From NCBI GenBank assembly GCA_947452555.1, contig CANGDH010000004.1, forward strand, positions 1-53,552: a DNA stretch of 53,552 bases. Direction: 5' to 3'. A program made the translations under genes and the position numbers. Below, in pieces: positions 19,619 through 29,149 of the stretch (position 1 is its first letter; the number at the start of each line of letters is the position of its first letter). Under the pieces are notes generated by a model. The model was not told where the DNA came from and made no database searches. It was given only the letters and a program-made list of their open reading frames with translations. Origin of the DNA: Bacteroidota bacterium (GTDB lineage: Bacteria > Bacteroidota > Bacteroidia > Chitinophagales > Chitinophagaceae).

Positions 19619-19660
19619 TAGTTTTTAACAAAAATTATTCCCATTCATTTCTTAAAAAGC

Positions 19661-19691
19661 TTTGTAGTTCAAGGATTTTAGATGAATTTTG
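19661..19691 (+). promoter_or_regulatory. Promoter of the mre operon (TTTG-N19-GAATTTTG)
   Basis: TTTG at 19661-19664 is followed after 19 bases by GAATTTTG at 19684-19691. This is the Bacteroidota TTTG-N19-21-TAnnTTTG layout with one mismatch. The predicted leader before the mreB ATG (19729) is about 33 bases. Confidence 0.5.
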
Positions 19692-19728
19692 CATCATTCA
19701 ACTTGAATTTATAAAACTCTGAAGAATA

Positions 19729-20754
19729 ATGGGATTATTTAACTTTTTTACCCAAGAAATCGCGATGGACTTGGGTACCGCCAATACACTTATCATCCAC
19801 AATGACGAAGTAGTTGTAAATGAACCTTCTATTATTGCCCTAAACAGGAATAATATGAAAGAGGTTTTAGGTGTGGGCAAAAAAGCCTTATTAATGCACG
19901 AAAAAACTCATGAAAGCATTAGAACAATTCGTCCATTAAAAGACGGTGTAATTGCCGACTTTAATGCTGCAGAACTAATGATTCGTGAGTTGATGAAAAT
20001 GATTTATCCAAAGAAGCCTCTATTTCCTCCAAGCTGGAGAATGGTAATATGTATTCCTAGTTCAATTACTGAAGTAGAAAAAAGAGCGGTGCGCGATAGT
20101 GCTGAACAAGCAGGCGCAAAAGAAGTTTATATGATACATGAGCCTATGGCAGCTGCATTAGGAATTGGTATTGATGTAGAAGAGCCTGTTGGAAATATGA
20201 TTATTGATATCGGAGGTGGTACAACTGGTATTACTGTAATCGCATTAGCTGGTATTGTTTGTGATCAAAGTATTCGTATTGGAGGTGATGAATTTACTGC
20301 AGACATCATGGAAGCTTTAAGACGTTACCATAGTTTATTAGTTGGAGAACGAACTGCAGAGCAAATTAAAATTCACGTAGGAGCTGCTTTGAAAGATTTA
20401 GACAACCCTCCTGACGATATGCCAGTAAACGGAAGAGACTTGGTAACAGGCATCCCTAAGCAAATCATGGTATCCTATCAAGAAGTTGCTGAAGCATTAG
20501 ACAAAAGTATTTTTAAAATCGAAGAAGCAATTTTGAAAGCATTGGAAACAACGCCTCCTGAATTAGCTGCAGATATTTATAGAAGAGGATTATACATTAC
20601 AGGTGGTGGGTCTTTATTGCGCGGACTTGACAAAAGATTAAGTGCAAAAATTAAATTACCAGTACATGTTGCTGACGATCCATTAAAGAGTGTAGTTCGT
20701 GGAACAGGAATTGCGTTAAAGAATTATCAGCGCTTCCCATTCATCATGAGGTAA
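19729..20754 (+). CDS. mreB: Rod shape-determining protein MreB
   Basis: MreB is an actin-like ATPase that forms membrane-associated filaments guiding lateral wall synthesis. It has 341 residues. The actin-fold phosphate loops are visible: AMDLGTANTLI near the N-terminus, IDIGGGTTGITVIAL in the middle and the adenosine loop TGGGSLLRGLDKRL near 300. EPMAAALGIGIDV and GGDEFTADI are conserved in MreB. The N-terminal MGLFNFFTQ is amphipathic and may bind the membrane. It is the first gene of the mreB-mreC-mreD-mrdA-rodA cluster. Confidence 0.97.
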   Translation: MGLFNFFTQEIAMDLGTANTLIIHNDEVVVNEPSIIALNRNNMKEVLGVGKKALLMHEKTHESIRTIRPLKDGVIADFNAAELMIRELMKMIYPKKPLFPPSWRMVICIPSSITEVEKRAVRDSAEQAGAKEVYMIHEPMAAALGIGIDVEEPVGNMIIDIGGGTTGITVIALAGIVCDQSIRIGGDEFTADIMEALRRYHSLLVGERTAEQIKIHVGAALKDLDNPPDDMPVNGRDLVTGIPKQIMVSYQEVAEALDKSIFKIEEAILKALETTPPELAADIYRRGLYITGGGSLLRGLDKRLSAKIKLPVHVADDPLKSVVRGTGIALKNYQRFPFIMR

Positions 20755-20774
20755 TAAAATAAAGCATATCACCT

Positions 20775-21629
20775 TTGAAGAACATCATTGGTTTCATACG
20801 ACAAAATTTTACTTTCTTTAGTTTTCTGATACTGCAAATTGTGTCACTGACAATGCTATCTTCTTATAGCAAGTCACATGAGACATTTTTTAGTGGATGG
20901 AATAATAAAGTTGCGGGAAATATAAACGGATACTACAACCAATTCTCTTACTTTTTTGATTTAAAAGCAACCAACGCAAAATTAGTTGCTGAGAATATTA
21001 CATTGAGGAATGAACTTGCACAAAATTTTGTTGGTCTTGATACTACAAAAAAATCTGGTACTTTAATTTTAAGAAAAGATAGTCTTGAAAAAATTCGGAA
21101 GTTTTATTACTATCCAGCGAAAGTTGTGGGGAGCACATTTACATTGCAAAAAAACTACATTACAGTTGAGAGGGGCTCCCTCCAAGGGGTTAAGAAAGAT
21201 ATGGCTGTAATTAGTCCTGACGGAAGTATTGTTGGAGTTGTTGTAGACGTAAGCGAGAACTATAGTAAAATAATGAGTTTATTACATCGAAATAGCAAAG
21301 TGAGTGCTATGTTGAAAAGAAATAGAATCGCGGGAAGTATAGAATGGGATGGATCAAATCCAGACATTTTAACCCTTAAAAATATTTCCAAGAGCGCAAT
21401 ACCAAAAATCGGGGATACTGTTTTAACTAGCCCTTATTCTTCTAATTTCCCCGCTCAATTAATGATTGGGAAGGTTGTTAAAGTATTGCAAGACCCATCA
21501 AGTAATTTTTTAACTTTAAGTGTAAAGTCTTCTACAAACTTTTTCAACTTAGAATACGTTTACTTAGTAGAGAATAGAAGAATGACAGAACAAAAATTGG
21601 TAGAACAAAAAGATAATAAGAATGAATAA
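20775..21629 (+). CDS. mreC: Rod shape-determining protein MreC (TTG start)
   Basis: MreC is a bitopic scaffold linking MreB to PBP2 in the periplasm. It is 284 residues, with a membrane helix at about 12-28, a coiled-coil segment (about 55-80, ATNAKLVAENITLRNELAQN), then the two beta-barrel domains with GSLQGVKKDMAVISPDGSIVG. The only start that keeps the membrane helix is TTG at 20775; the first ATG would cut into it. It lies 20 bases after mreB, and its last eight bases overlap mreD. Confidence 0.92.
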   Translation: MKNIIGFIRQNFTFFSFLILQIVSLTMLSSYSKSHETFFSGWNNKVAGNINGYYNQFSYFFDLKATNAKLVAENITLRNELAQNFVGLDTTKKSGTLILRKDSLEKIRKFYYYPAKVVGSTFTLQKNYITVERGSLQGVKKDMAVISPDGSIVGVVVDVSENYSKIMSLLHRNSKVSAMLKRNRIAGSIEWDGSNPDILTLKNISKSAIPKIGDTVLTSPYSSNFPAQLMIGKVVKVLQDPSSNFLTLSVKSSTNFFNLEYVYLVENRRMTEQKLVEQKDNKNE

Positions 21630-22143
21630 TATTTTAAAAAATAGCATTCGCTTTGTATTATTCTTACTGATACAAATAATCATTTTAAATGAAGTGCCTC
21701 CTTTGCATCAGTTCATTACTCCGTATATCTATTTCTTATTCTTATTATGGTTGCCATTTGGAACCAATAGAATATCAATGACAATAATCGGCTTTGTCTT
21801 TGGATATAGCCTTGATTTATTTACAAATACCCCTGGACTTCACGCAGCAGCTTGTACTTTAATTGGTTATTTAAGACCTACTGTGCTAAACTTATTATTA
21901 GCGCAAGAAGCTTCTGAAGAAATTAATAAAGAGCCCAGCATCGGCTCTATGGGTTGGGGTCCTTATTTCGTTTATATTTTTACGTTAACTTTTTTACACC
22001 ATTTTTATTTAGTGTTACTTGAATGGCTTCAGTTTGGAAGCTTTACTTACTTTATTGGAAAAGTTATTGCAACAAGTTTAATGAGTGTTCTATTAATTAT
22101 TTTAGTAGAGCTTATTATGAACAGAAGAAAGCTTAAAAGATAA
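21622..22143 (+). CDS. mreD: Rod shape-determining protein MreD
   Basis: This 173-residue membrane protein has about five hydrophobic helices, fitting MreD, the partner of MreC in the elongasome. Sequence conservation in MreD is low, so the call rests on size, topology, the segment GFVFGYSLDLFTNTPGLHAAA and the position between mreC and the PBP2 gene. It overlaps mreC by eight bases and is three bases from the next start, suggesting translational coupling. Confidence 0.9.
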   Translation: MNNILKNSIRFVLFLLIQIIILNEVPPLHQFITPYIYFLFLLWLPFGTNRISMTIIGFVFGYSLDLFTNTPGLHAAACTLIGYLRPTVLNLLLAQEASEEINKEPSIGSMGWGPYFVYIFTLTFLHHFYLVLLEWLQFGSFTYFIGKVIATSLMSVLLIILVELIMNRRKLKR

Positions 22144-22146
22144 TTC

Positions 22147-24327
22147 ATGGCACTATACAATTCGAATCGTGGTGGAATTATTCAAATTATAATTGGAGTT
22201 ATTTTTGTAATTCTAATTGGCCAACTAATTAGTCTACAAATTGTATCTAATAAATATAAATTAGCAGCCGACAATAATGCCATTTTTAGGAAAATTATTT
22301 ACCCTGATAGAGGTATTATTTATGATCGAAAAAAGCGGGCTTTGCTTGAAAATACTATTAGTTATGATTTAGTTGTAATCCCCAATGAAGCAAAAGGAGT
22401 TGACACTTTAACTCTTTGTGAAATATTAAAAATTAATAAGGAGGAGTTTACTAAAAGAATGCTTGATGTTATCATTAAAAATTCAAGAGTTAAAGCTGGG
22501 GTGTTTGAGCCTTTTCTTTCCCCTGAACTATATGCGCAATTAACAGAAAACCTTTACCGCTTCCCTGGATTCTCTTTGTCAGAAAGATCTATTCGAAACT
22601 ATCCTTATAACACAGCAGCCCATGTTTTAGGTTATGTTGCGGAGGTTGACGTGAACTTTTTACAGAAGCACGAGGATGAAGGATATGAAATGGGTGATTA
22701 TGCAGGTATGACTGGATTGGAAAAACAATACGAACCCATCTTAATGGGACAACGTGGAGTAAAAAGATTTTTAAGAGATAACAAAGGTAAAATTCAAAGT
22801 GCTTACGAAAGAGGTGAATTTGATACTTTAGCAATTGCAGGGAAAAATTTATATACAAGTATTGATGTTCAAGTACAGCAGTTAGCTGAAAAATTATTAA
22901 CCAATAAAGTAGGAAGTGCAGTTGCAATAAACCCTAAAACTGGTGGTGTTATCGCCATGGCTTCTAGCCCTGGATACAATCCTAATTTACTCACAGGAAG
23001 TCAAAGGAGAAAAACCATTGGAAGGTTACTAATGGATACGGCAAGACCTATTTATAACCGAGCTATTAAAGGACAATACCCGCCAGGATCTACATTCAAA
23101 CCGCTTGGTGCATTAATTGCTTTAGATGAAGGATTAATTACTCCCTCTTATGGTTATAATTGTTATGGGTCTTACGCAGCCTGCGGTGATCCAAGAAAAT
23201 GTGAACATCATAATCCTGGCCATGCTGCCAATTTACAATTAGCACTGGCTAACTCTTGTAACTCCTATTTCTTGCAAGTATTTAGAATGGCGATTGACAA
23301 TCCTAAATATCATAATGCAAAAACAGGTTATTTAAAGTGGAAAGAATATGTAAATGGATTTGGCTTAGGAAGAAGATTAGGGATTGACTTGCCTAGTGAA
23401 AACAAAGCAAATATTCCAGACACAGCTGCCTATAACAAAGACTTTGGGAATGCAAAATATTGGAATAGCTGTTACATGTTAACATTGGGTATTGGTCAAG
23501 ACAGGATGACAGCTACCCCATTACAATTAGCAAATAGTATGGCATTTATTGCAAATGAAGGTTATTATATCACGCCGCATTTTGTGGATAGTATTGAGGA
23601 GGAATCAGATCAAGAGTCTGAGTTAATGGCAAAATATCGTACAAAACAAAAAGTTACTAGTATACCCAATCCCTACTTTAAAATAATTAAGGAAGGGATG
23701 CATGATGTAACAGTATATGGTACTGCAGCATTTATTAAAGTACCTGGGCATGAGTATTGTGCTAAAACTGGTACTGCTCAAAATCCTCACGGTAAAAACC
23801 ATTCTTTATTTGTTTGCTTCGCACCAAAGGATAATCCCAAAATTGCAGTGGCAGTTATTGTAGAAAATGCTGGATATGGTGCAACTTGGGCAGGACCAAT
23901 CGCAGGTTTAATGATGGAGCAATACCTGAATGATACACTAACTATTGAGAGTAAACTAAAGGCCGATAATTTAGAAAAGGTAGATTTATTACCACAAGCT
24001 ATAAAAGACTGGTATGTTCGAAATAATAAATCAGCCTACTTAACTCCTATGGAATACAATAATGACGAATTATCAGACGTTTGGGACATGGAGATGGTGT
24101 CTGGGGATGCGCTATTAGTAACAAAAACAGTTGATACATTAAAAAAGGACACTAGTAATAAAACTGGAACTCCTGCTTTACCTCCAGTAAAACCTAGCCC
24201 AAATAAAGACAGCGCACTCAATATTGATAATAAGCAGCAAAAAAATACCTTAAAAAAAGGTACTATTAAAAAGAAAGTACCCATTAAAAAGAAAGCACTT
24301 ATAAATACAAATGTCAACCAAATCTAA
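22147..24327 (+). CDS. mrdA: Penicillin-binding protein 2, elongasome transpeptidase
   Basis: This monofunctional class B PBP cross-links peptidoglycan during elongation together with RodA. A membrane anchor lies at about 10-30, followed by the dimerisation domain (DRGIIYDRKKRALL) and then the transpeptidase domain. The three active-site motifs are S315-TFK318 (PPGSTFKPL), S370-C-N372 and K540-T-G542. At 726 residues it is longer than typical PBP2. The extra length is a Lys/Pro-rich periplasmic tail (about 655-726, with KKGTIKKKVPIKKKA). The last 17 bases overlap rodA. Confidence 0.96.
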   Translation: MALYNSNRGGIIQIIIGVIFVILIGQLISLQIVSNKYKLAADNNAIFRKIIYPDRGIIYDRKKRALLENTISYDLVVIPNEAKGVDTLTLCEILKINKEEFTKRMLDVIIKNSRVKAGVFEPFLSPELYAQLTENLYRFPGFSLSERSIRNYPYNTAAHVLGYVAEVDVNFLQKHEDEGYEMGDYAGMTGLEKQYEPILMGQRGVKRFLRDNKGKIQSAYERGEFDTLAIAGKNLYTSIDVQVQQLAEKLLTNKVGSAVAINPKTGGVIAMASSPGYNPNLLTGSQRRKTIGRLLMDTARPIYNRAIKGQYPPGSTFKPLGALIALDEGLITPSYGYNCYGSYAACGDPRKCEHHNPGHAANLQLALANSCNSYFLQVFRMAIDNPKYHNAKTGYLKWKEYVNGFGLGRRLGIDLPSENKANIPDTAAYNKDFGNAKYWNSCYMLTLGIGQDRMTATPLQLANSMAFIANEGYYITPHFVDSIEEESDQESELMAKYRTKQKVTSIPNPYFKIIKEGMHDVTVYGTAAFIKVPGHEYCAKTGTAQNPHGKNHSLFVCFAPKDNPKIAVAVIVENAGYGATWAGPIAGLMMEQYLNDTLTIESKLKADNLEKVDLLPQAIKDWYVRNNKSAYLTPMEYNNDELSDVWDMEMVSGDALLVTKTVDTLKKDTSNKTGTPALPPVKPSPNKDSALNIDNKQQKNTLKKGTIKKKVPIKKKALINTNVNQI

Positions 24328-25657
24328 TCAAAATAATTTTTCTAAAGGAACCGATCTTGCGGTGATCGTGCTTTATCTATTGATGGTGGCGATTGGCATT
24401 TTATGCATTTATATGGTTGAATACAATCCCAATACAAGCTGGGGTACTTCTTTTATAACAGCAAAGACCAATTATAGTAAGCAATTTTATTTTGCGATTT
24501 TTTGTGCCTTTATTGGTATTTTCATTTTACTCATGGACAGTAAAGTATTTACTGCGTTAGCAAATGTTTCTTATGCAGCAGGCATATTATTAATGCTTGC
24601 CACTTTTGTACTAGGTAAAAATATCAACGGTTCAAAAAGTTGGATCCCCATAGCAGGAGGATTTAATTTACAACCTGCAGAATTGTGTAAAATTTTTACT
24701 GCACTAGTTTTAGCAAAATTCATTTCAAAGCCTGAAACAGATTTCACAAAATTAAAGTCTCATTTGACAGCTGGTATTATGGTTGCGTTACCAGCAATTT
24801 TGTCAATCATGCAACATGAATTAGGATTGGCATTGGTTTACAGTGCTTTTATATTTGCGATGTATCGTGAGGGATTACCACCAGCTATACTTATCGTTTT
24901 ACTTTCTTTTGCCATTTTAGTAATTGCAACCCTTTTACTAGACCCTATTATATTAACTATTATATTAACAGTCATTGCGTCAATTGTTATAATAGTATTG
25001 ATTAAAAGATTTAAACGGAATAAAAACACGATTCTCCTTGTAGTAGCAATATGGGTAGTATGTTCTGGTACCGTTAGGTTTGCAGTTCCATATATATTCA
25101 ATAACGTATTAGAGTGTTACCAAAGTACTCGTATTTATAGTATGGTGGGTAAAGAGTATGATTGCAATATGAATAAAAAATCTGCAGTGGCAGTAGGTAG
25201 TAAAAAAAGTAGAAAGCCAGATGATTATAATGTCAAACAAAGTAAGATAGCAATTGGTTCTGGTGGATTTTGGGGTAGAGGGTTTTTAAAAGGAACGCAA
25301 ACAAGAGGTAAATATGTACCAGAACAACATACCGATTTTATATTTACTTCATTAGGAGAAGCATTTGGATTTGTTGGAACATTTATATTTTTGGCATTAT
25401 ACTTATTTTTTCTATTTAGATTAGTAAGAATTGCAGAACGACAAAGAAGTACATTCTCTCGCGTTTACGCATATAGTGTGGTTGGAATATTCTTTTTTCA
25501 TATCGCCGTTAATATTAGTATGACCATTGGATTATTCCCCGTTGTAGGAATACCTTTACCGCTAATTAGTTATGGTGGATCTTCCTTACTTACTTTCACA
25601 GTTTTAGTTTTTATTTTATTAAGATTAGACGCTGATAGACAAATGGTGCTGCGTTAA
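24311..25657 (+). CDS. rodA: Rod shape-determining protein RodA, SEDS glycosyltransferase
   Basis: RodA polymerises lipid II into glycan strands as the partner of PBP2. It is 448 residues with about ten membrane helices. SEDS landmarks are GSKSWIPIAGGFNLQPAELCKI, the SKIAIGSGGFWGRGFLKGTQT loop, PEQHTDFIFTSLGEAFGFVG and the C-terminal GLFPVVGIPLPLISYGGSSLL. Between RIYSMVGKEYD and DYNVKQSKIA there is a longer loop (about 20 residues, with two Lys/Ser-rich patches) than in enterobacterial RodA. Translation is probably coupled to mrdA through the 17-base overlap. Confidence 0.96.
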   Translation: MSTKSNQNNFSKGTDLAVIVLYLLMVAIGILCIYMVEYNPNTSWGTSFITAKTNYSKQFYFAIFCAFIGIFILLMDSKVFTALANVSYAAGILLMLATFVLGKNINGSKSWIPIAGGFNLQPAELCKIFTALVLAKFISKPETDFTKLKSHLTAGIMVALPAILSIMQHELGLALVYSAFIFAMYREGLPPAILIVLLSFAILVIATLLLDPIILTIILTVIASIVIIVLIKRFKRNKNTILLVVAIWVVCSGTVRFAVPYIFNNVLECYQSTRIYSMVGKEYDCNMNKKSAVAVGSKKSRKPDDYNVKQSKIAIGSGGFWGRGFLKGTQTRGKYVPEQHTDFIFTSLGEAFGFVGTFIFLALYLFFLFRLVRIAERQRSTFSRVYAYSVVGIFFFHIAVNISMTIGLFPVVGIPLPLISYGGSSLLTFTVLVFILLRLDADRQMVLR

Positions 25658-25661
25658 TACC

Positions 25662-25669
25662 TATTTTTG
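25662..25669 (+). promoter_or_regulatory. Promoter -7 box (TATTTTTG), four bases before an ATG
   Basis: A perfect TAnnTTTG match lies just after the rodA stop and four bases before the MBL gene start codon (25674). If used as in other Bacteroidota, transcription would begin at or next to the A of the ATG. No good TTG is seen at -33. Confidence 0.45.
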
Positions 25670-25673
25670 TAAC

Positions 25674-26432
25674 ATGCGCATTTACCCTTTATCAGAAGGT
25701 AGTTTTACAATAGATCAAACCAAAGTGTTTGTTCCATTTAATACAAAAACCGAAAATCTACAACTTCGTCCAAAAGGAAGTATTCTAGTTGAAATTCAAC
25801 CTTTTGTTGTTGTCACTGAAAATGATATTATTTTATTAGACACCGGCTTAGGTTATTTTAATAATGCAGGTATTTTGCAGATCCACGCTAATTTGATGGC
25901 CATTGGAATTGACCCATCTTCTGTCACTAAAGTATTCATGAGTCATTTACATAAGGACCATGCAGGAGGTATGACATATGTTCATCCAATTCATCAAGAA
26001 CGTTTTGTGAGTTTCCCTTATGCTAAATATTATATACAAAAAAGAGAATTCGAATATGCCATGAGTGAGCCTAGCGCTTCCTATATTGCAGAACAAGTAA
26101 GCATTTTGGAATCATTTAGTGGTGTTGAATGGTTAGAGGAAGACCATGGTACAATTGACAATCTAATTCATTATCAAATGACCGCCGGTCATTGCAAGTT
26201 TCACCAAGCTTGTTGGATCAAGGAACAAAACGAAACGGTATTCTTTGGGGCTGATGTAGCTCCACAATTACAACAAATGAAGTCCAAATTTGTTGCCAAA
26301 TACGATATGGATGGTAGAAAATCTATGGAGTGGAGGCAATTATGGTGGGAATTAGCAAAAATAGAACAATGGAATTTTGCTTTTTACCATGACATTCAGT
26401 TTCCTAATTTCACCCCAAATAAGACTTCCTAA
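25674..26432 (+). CDS. MBL-fold metallo-hydrolase
   Basis: This 252-residue metallo-beta-lactamase-fold hydrolase probably binds two metal ions in the cytoplasm. The core metal motif is SHLHKDHAGG (H91, H93, D95, H96). TAGHCKFH provides the third-loop histidine, GADVAP the bridging aspartate, and FYHD the final histidine. There is no signal peptide. The overall shape resembles quorum-lactonase-like or generic MBL hydrolases; the substrate is unknown. It lies 16 bases past rodA in the same direction but has a promoter box of its own. Confidence 0.88.
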   Translation: MRIYPLSEGSFTIDQTKVFVPFNTKTENLQLRPKGSILVEIQPFVVVTENDIILLDTGLGYFNNAGILQIHANLMAIGIDPSSVTKVFMSHLHKDHAGGMTYVHPIHQERFVSFPYAKYYIQKREFEYAMSEPSASYIAEQVSILESFSGVEWLEEDHGTIDNLIHYQMTAGHCKFHQACWIKEQNETVFFGADVAPQLQQMKSKFVAKYDMDGRKSMEWRQLWWELAKIEQWNFAFYHDIQFPNFTPNKTS

Positions 26433-26512
26433 AACGAACATTCATTAGGAATCAATACTAGCAAGGGTTCCGTAGGACCAAGCCATTTTTTTTGTATCTT
26501 TAATATAAGATT

Positions 26513-29104
26513 ATGGCAAACCCTAACAATAACTATTCAGCTCAATTTAGAAGAAATGTGTCTGATAAATATATTATTTATAATAGTTTATTTGCTGCAT
26601 TACCTTATTCAGGAATCGCCAATGTGGGTGCCTTATTACCTATTATGTTGCAAACCTGTGAAGAAGGATTTGCAAAGGGCAAATCGCCAATTGAAATTAT
26701 TGATTACTTTTTTAAACAACATACTCAAGTAACTTCCGAGAAAGAGAAAATTGACCACTTGTTTAAATATGTCCAGTACATGGAAAGACAGGTGGTTTTA
26801 TTTGATGCAATTGAGGATGCCGCATTTACAAGCGTAAATGATATTGAAGGTACTGGGAGTTTAAAAGCATTAATTAGAGAAGCGTCTTTTACAGGAAAAA
26901 CACAGGCATTAAAAAATAAATTAAAAGACTTTAAAGTAAGAATTGTTTTAACTGCACATCCTACTCAGTTTTATCCAGCTAATGTATTAGGTATTATTCA
27001 TGATATGGGAGATGCTATAGGCAAGAATGATTACAATACCATCAATCAATATATTCAACAGTTAGGGCTAACCCCTTTTTTCAATAAAAAGCAGCCTAGT
27101 CCAACCGACGAAGCGCAAAACTTAATGTGGTATTTAGAAAATATTTTTTATCACGCTATTGGTAATATATACAATACAATTATTCAGGAAGTTTTTGATA
27201 ATGAGTTTGACGGAAATAATCCATTTATTGAATTAGGATTTTGGCCTGGAGGTGACAGAGACGGAAATCCATTTGTAAATGCAGCAACTACACTAAAAGT
27301 GGCTCAGTTTTTAAGAAGCAGTATTATTGTCTGTTATTATAGGGATATACGTAAACTAAAACGTAAACTCACTTTCACTGGTGTTGATATTCTATTAAAT
27401 TCATTAGAAGCATCTTTATACGAAAACGTTTTTAGACCCGAGGATAGTCAGCCAATTAAACAAGTTGAACTAATTGACTGTTTGACTACTATAAGAAAAA
27501 AATTAATTGAAGAAAACCATTCTTTATATTTAAATAAATTAGAAAGTGTACTTAATAAAGTAAAAATATTTGGCACTCATTTTGCCTCATTAGATATAAG
27601 ACAAGACAGTCGTATACATCTTCAAGTTTTATTAGATGTAAATGAACAAATAACAAAAGCAACAGGAGAAAGCATACTTCCAAGTAATTATGCTGAATTA
27701 AGTGGAGCAGAAAAAATGCAATTTTTAGATGCCATACAAGGCCAGGTTGATCCAGTTGAATTCACTGAAACCATAACTCGTGATACATTAGAGAGTATCT
27801 ATGCCATCAAAGAAGTGCAAAAAATGAATGGAGAAGCAGGCTGTCATCGCTATGTAATTAGTAATTGTCAGACTGCCGTAAACGTGATGGAACTTTATGC
27901 CCTATTTAGATTATGCGGATATGATGAGCAAATCACTACTGTGGACATTGTACCGCTTTTTGAAACAATCGACGACCTGAAATCTTCTGAGGCAATTATG
28001 GATAACTTGTACAATCATTCCATATATGCTAGCCATTTACATGCGAGAAAGCAACAACAACCTATAATGTTAGGTTTTAGTGATGGCACCAAAGACGGTG
28101 GTTATTTACAAGCAAATTGGGGTATTTACAAAGCAAAGGAAGTACTAACCAATATTTCAAGAAAATATAAAATTGTTGTGAAATTTTTTGATGGACGAGG
28201 TGGCCCACCTTCAAGAGGGGGCGGCAAAACGCATCAATTTTATGCATCCATGGGAAATCAAATTGAAAATGAAGAAATACAGTTAACAGTTCAAGGACAA
28301 ACTATTACTTCTAATTTTGGAACCATCCAATCTGCTCAGTATAACTTAGAACAAATGGTGAGTGCTGGAGTTAGTCATGAGTTATTTGCAGACACTAAAT
28401 TGCAACTCTCACAACAGGACAGACTAATTCTAGAATCCTTGGGAGATATAAGTTATGAGTCTTACCAACAGTTAAAAGAAAACACGTTGTTCTTACCTTA
28501 TCTACAAAAATTTAGCCCTTTAAATTATTATAGCAAAAGTAATATTGCAAGTAGACCTGCTAAGCGAGGCGGGGGAAATACTTTAAAATTCGAAGACCTA
28601 AGAGCGATTCCATTTGTAGGAAGCTGGAGTCAACTAAAACAAAATGTACCTGGTTATTATGGAGTAGGAACTGCATTACAAGTTTTAAAAGAAAAGGGAT
28701 TATGGAAAGAAGTACAGTCCTTATTTAATAATATCTCTTTTTTCAGAACCTTGATTGACAATAGTATGATGAGTATGGTAAAATCTAATTTTGCTATTAC
28801 CAAGTATATTGATGCAGACCCGGAATACCAAAGCATTTGGAATAGTATAAAAGAAGAGTTTCAATTGACTACTCAGCTATATCTTGAATTAAGTGGTGCT
28901 TCTAGTTTAATGGAGACTGATTCAGTTGGTAAGCATTCAATTTTATTAAGAGACCGTATTGTATTGCCATTATTGACTATTCAACAATATGCTTTGAGTA
29001 AAGTACAAAATGATTTAATGGAAGTTGAAACTAAAGCTTCTTACGAAAAACTATTAACTAGAACCATGTTTGGAATTATAAATGCAGCTAGAAACTCTGC
29101 ATAA
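26513..29104 (+). CDS. ppc: Phosphoenolpyruvate carboxylase
   Basis: PEPC makes oxaloacetate from PEP and bicarbonate, refilling the TCA cycle. It has 863 residues. Catalytic H149 lies in LTAHPTQFYPAN. FWPGGDRDGNPFVN is the second conserved block, and the glycine-rich FFDGRGGPPSRGGG loop is the third. LGFSDGTKDGGYLQANW is also diagnostic. The chain ends ARNSA rather than the RNTG/QNTG tail of classic PEPCs, so it belongs to a divergent branch. TATCTTTA at 26495-26502 could be its -7 box. It stands as a single gene. Confidence 0.95.
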   Translation: MANPNNNYSAQFRRNVSDKYIIYNSLFAALPYSGIANVGALLPIMLQTCEEGFAKGKSPIEIIDYFFKQHTQVTSEKEKIDHLFKYVQYMERQVVLFDAIEDAAFTSVNDIEGTGSLKALIREASFTGKTQALKNKLKDFKVRIVLTAHPTQFYPANVLGIIHDMGDAIGKNDYNTINQYIQQLGLTPFFNKKQPSPTDEAQNLMWYLENIFYHAIGNIYNTIIQEVFDNEFDGNNPFIELGFWPGGDRDGNPFVNAATTLKVAQFLRSSIIVCYYRDIRKLKRKLTFTGVDILLNSLEASLYENVFRPEDSQPIKQVELIDCLTTIRKKLIEENHSLYLNKLESVLNKVKIFGTHFASLDIRQDSRIHLQVLLDVNEQITKATGESILPSNYAELSGAEKMQFLDAIQGQVDPVEFTETITRDTLESIYAIKEVQKMNGEAGCHRYVISNCQTAVNVMELYALFRLCGYDEQITTVDIVPLFETIDDLKSSEAIMDNLYNHSIYASHLHARKQQQPIMLGFSDGTKDGGYLQANWGIYKAKEVLTNISRKYKIVVKFFDGRGGPPSRGGGKTHQFYASMGNQIENEEIQLTVQGQTITSNFGTIQSAQYNLEQMVSAGVSHELFADTKLQLSQQDRLILESLGDISYESYQQLKENTLFLPYLQKFSPLNYYSKSNIASRPAKRGGGNTLKFEDLRAIPFVGSWSQLKQNVPGYYGVGTALQVLKEKGLWKEVQSLFNNISFFRTLIDNSMMSMVKSNFAITKYIDADPEYQSIWNSIKEEFQLTTQLYLELSGASSLMETDSVGKHSILLRDRIVLPLLTIQQYALSKVQNDLMEVETKASYEKLLTRTMFGIINAARNSA

Positions 29105-29149
29105 TTAAATCAGTTTACTTATAGCCGAATTTTAGTATCATCCTAAATA

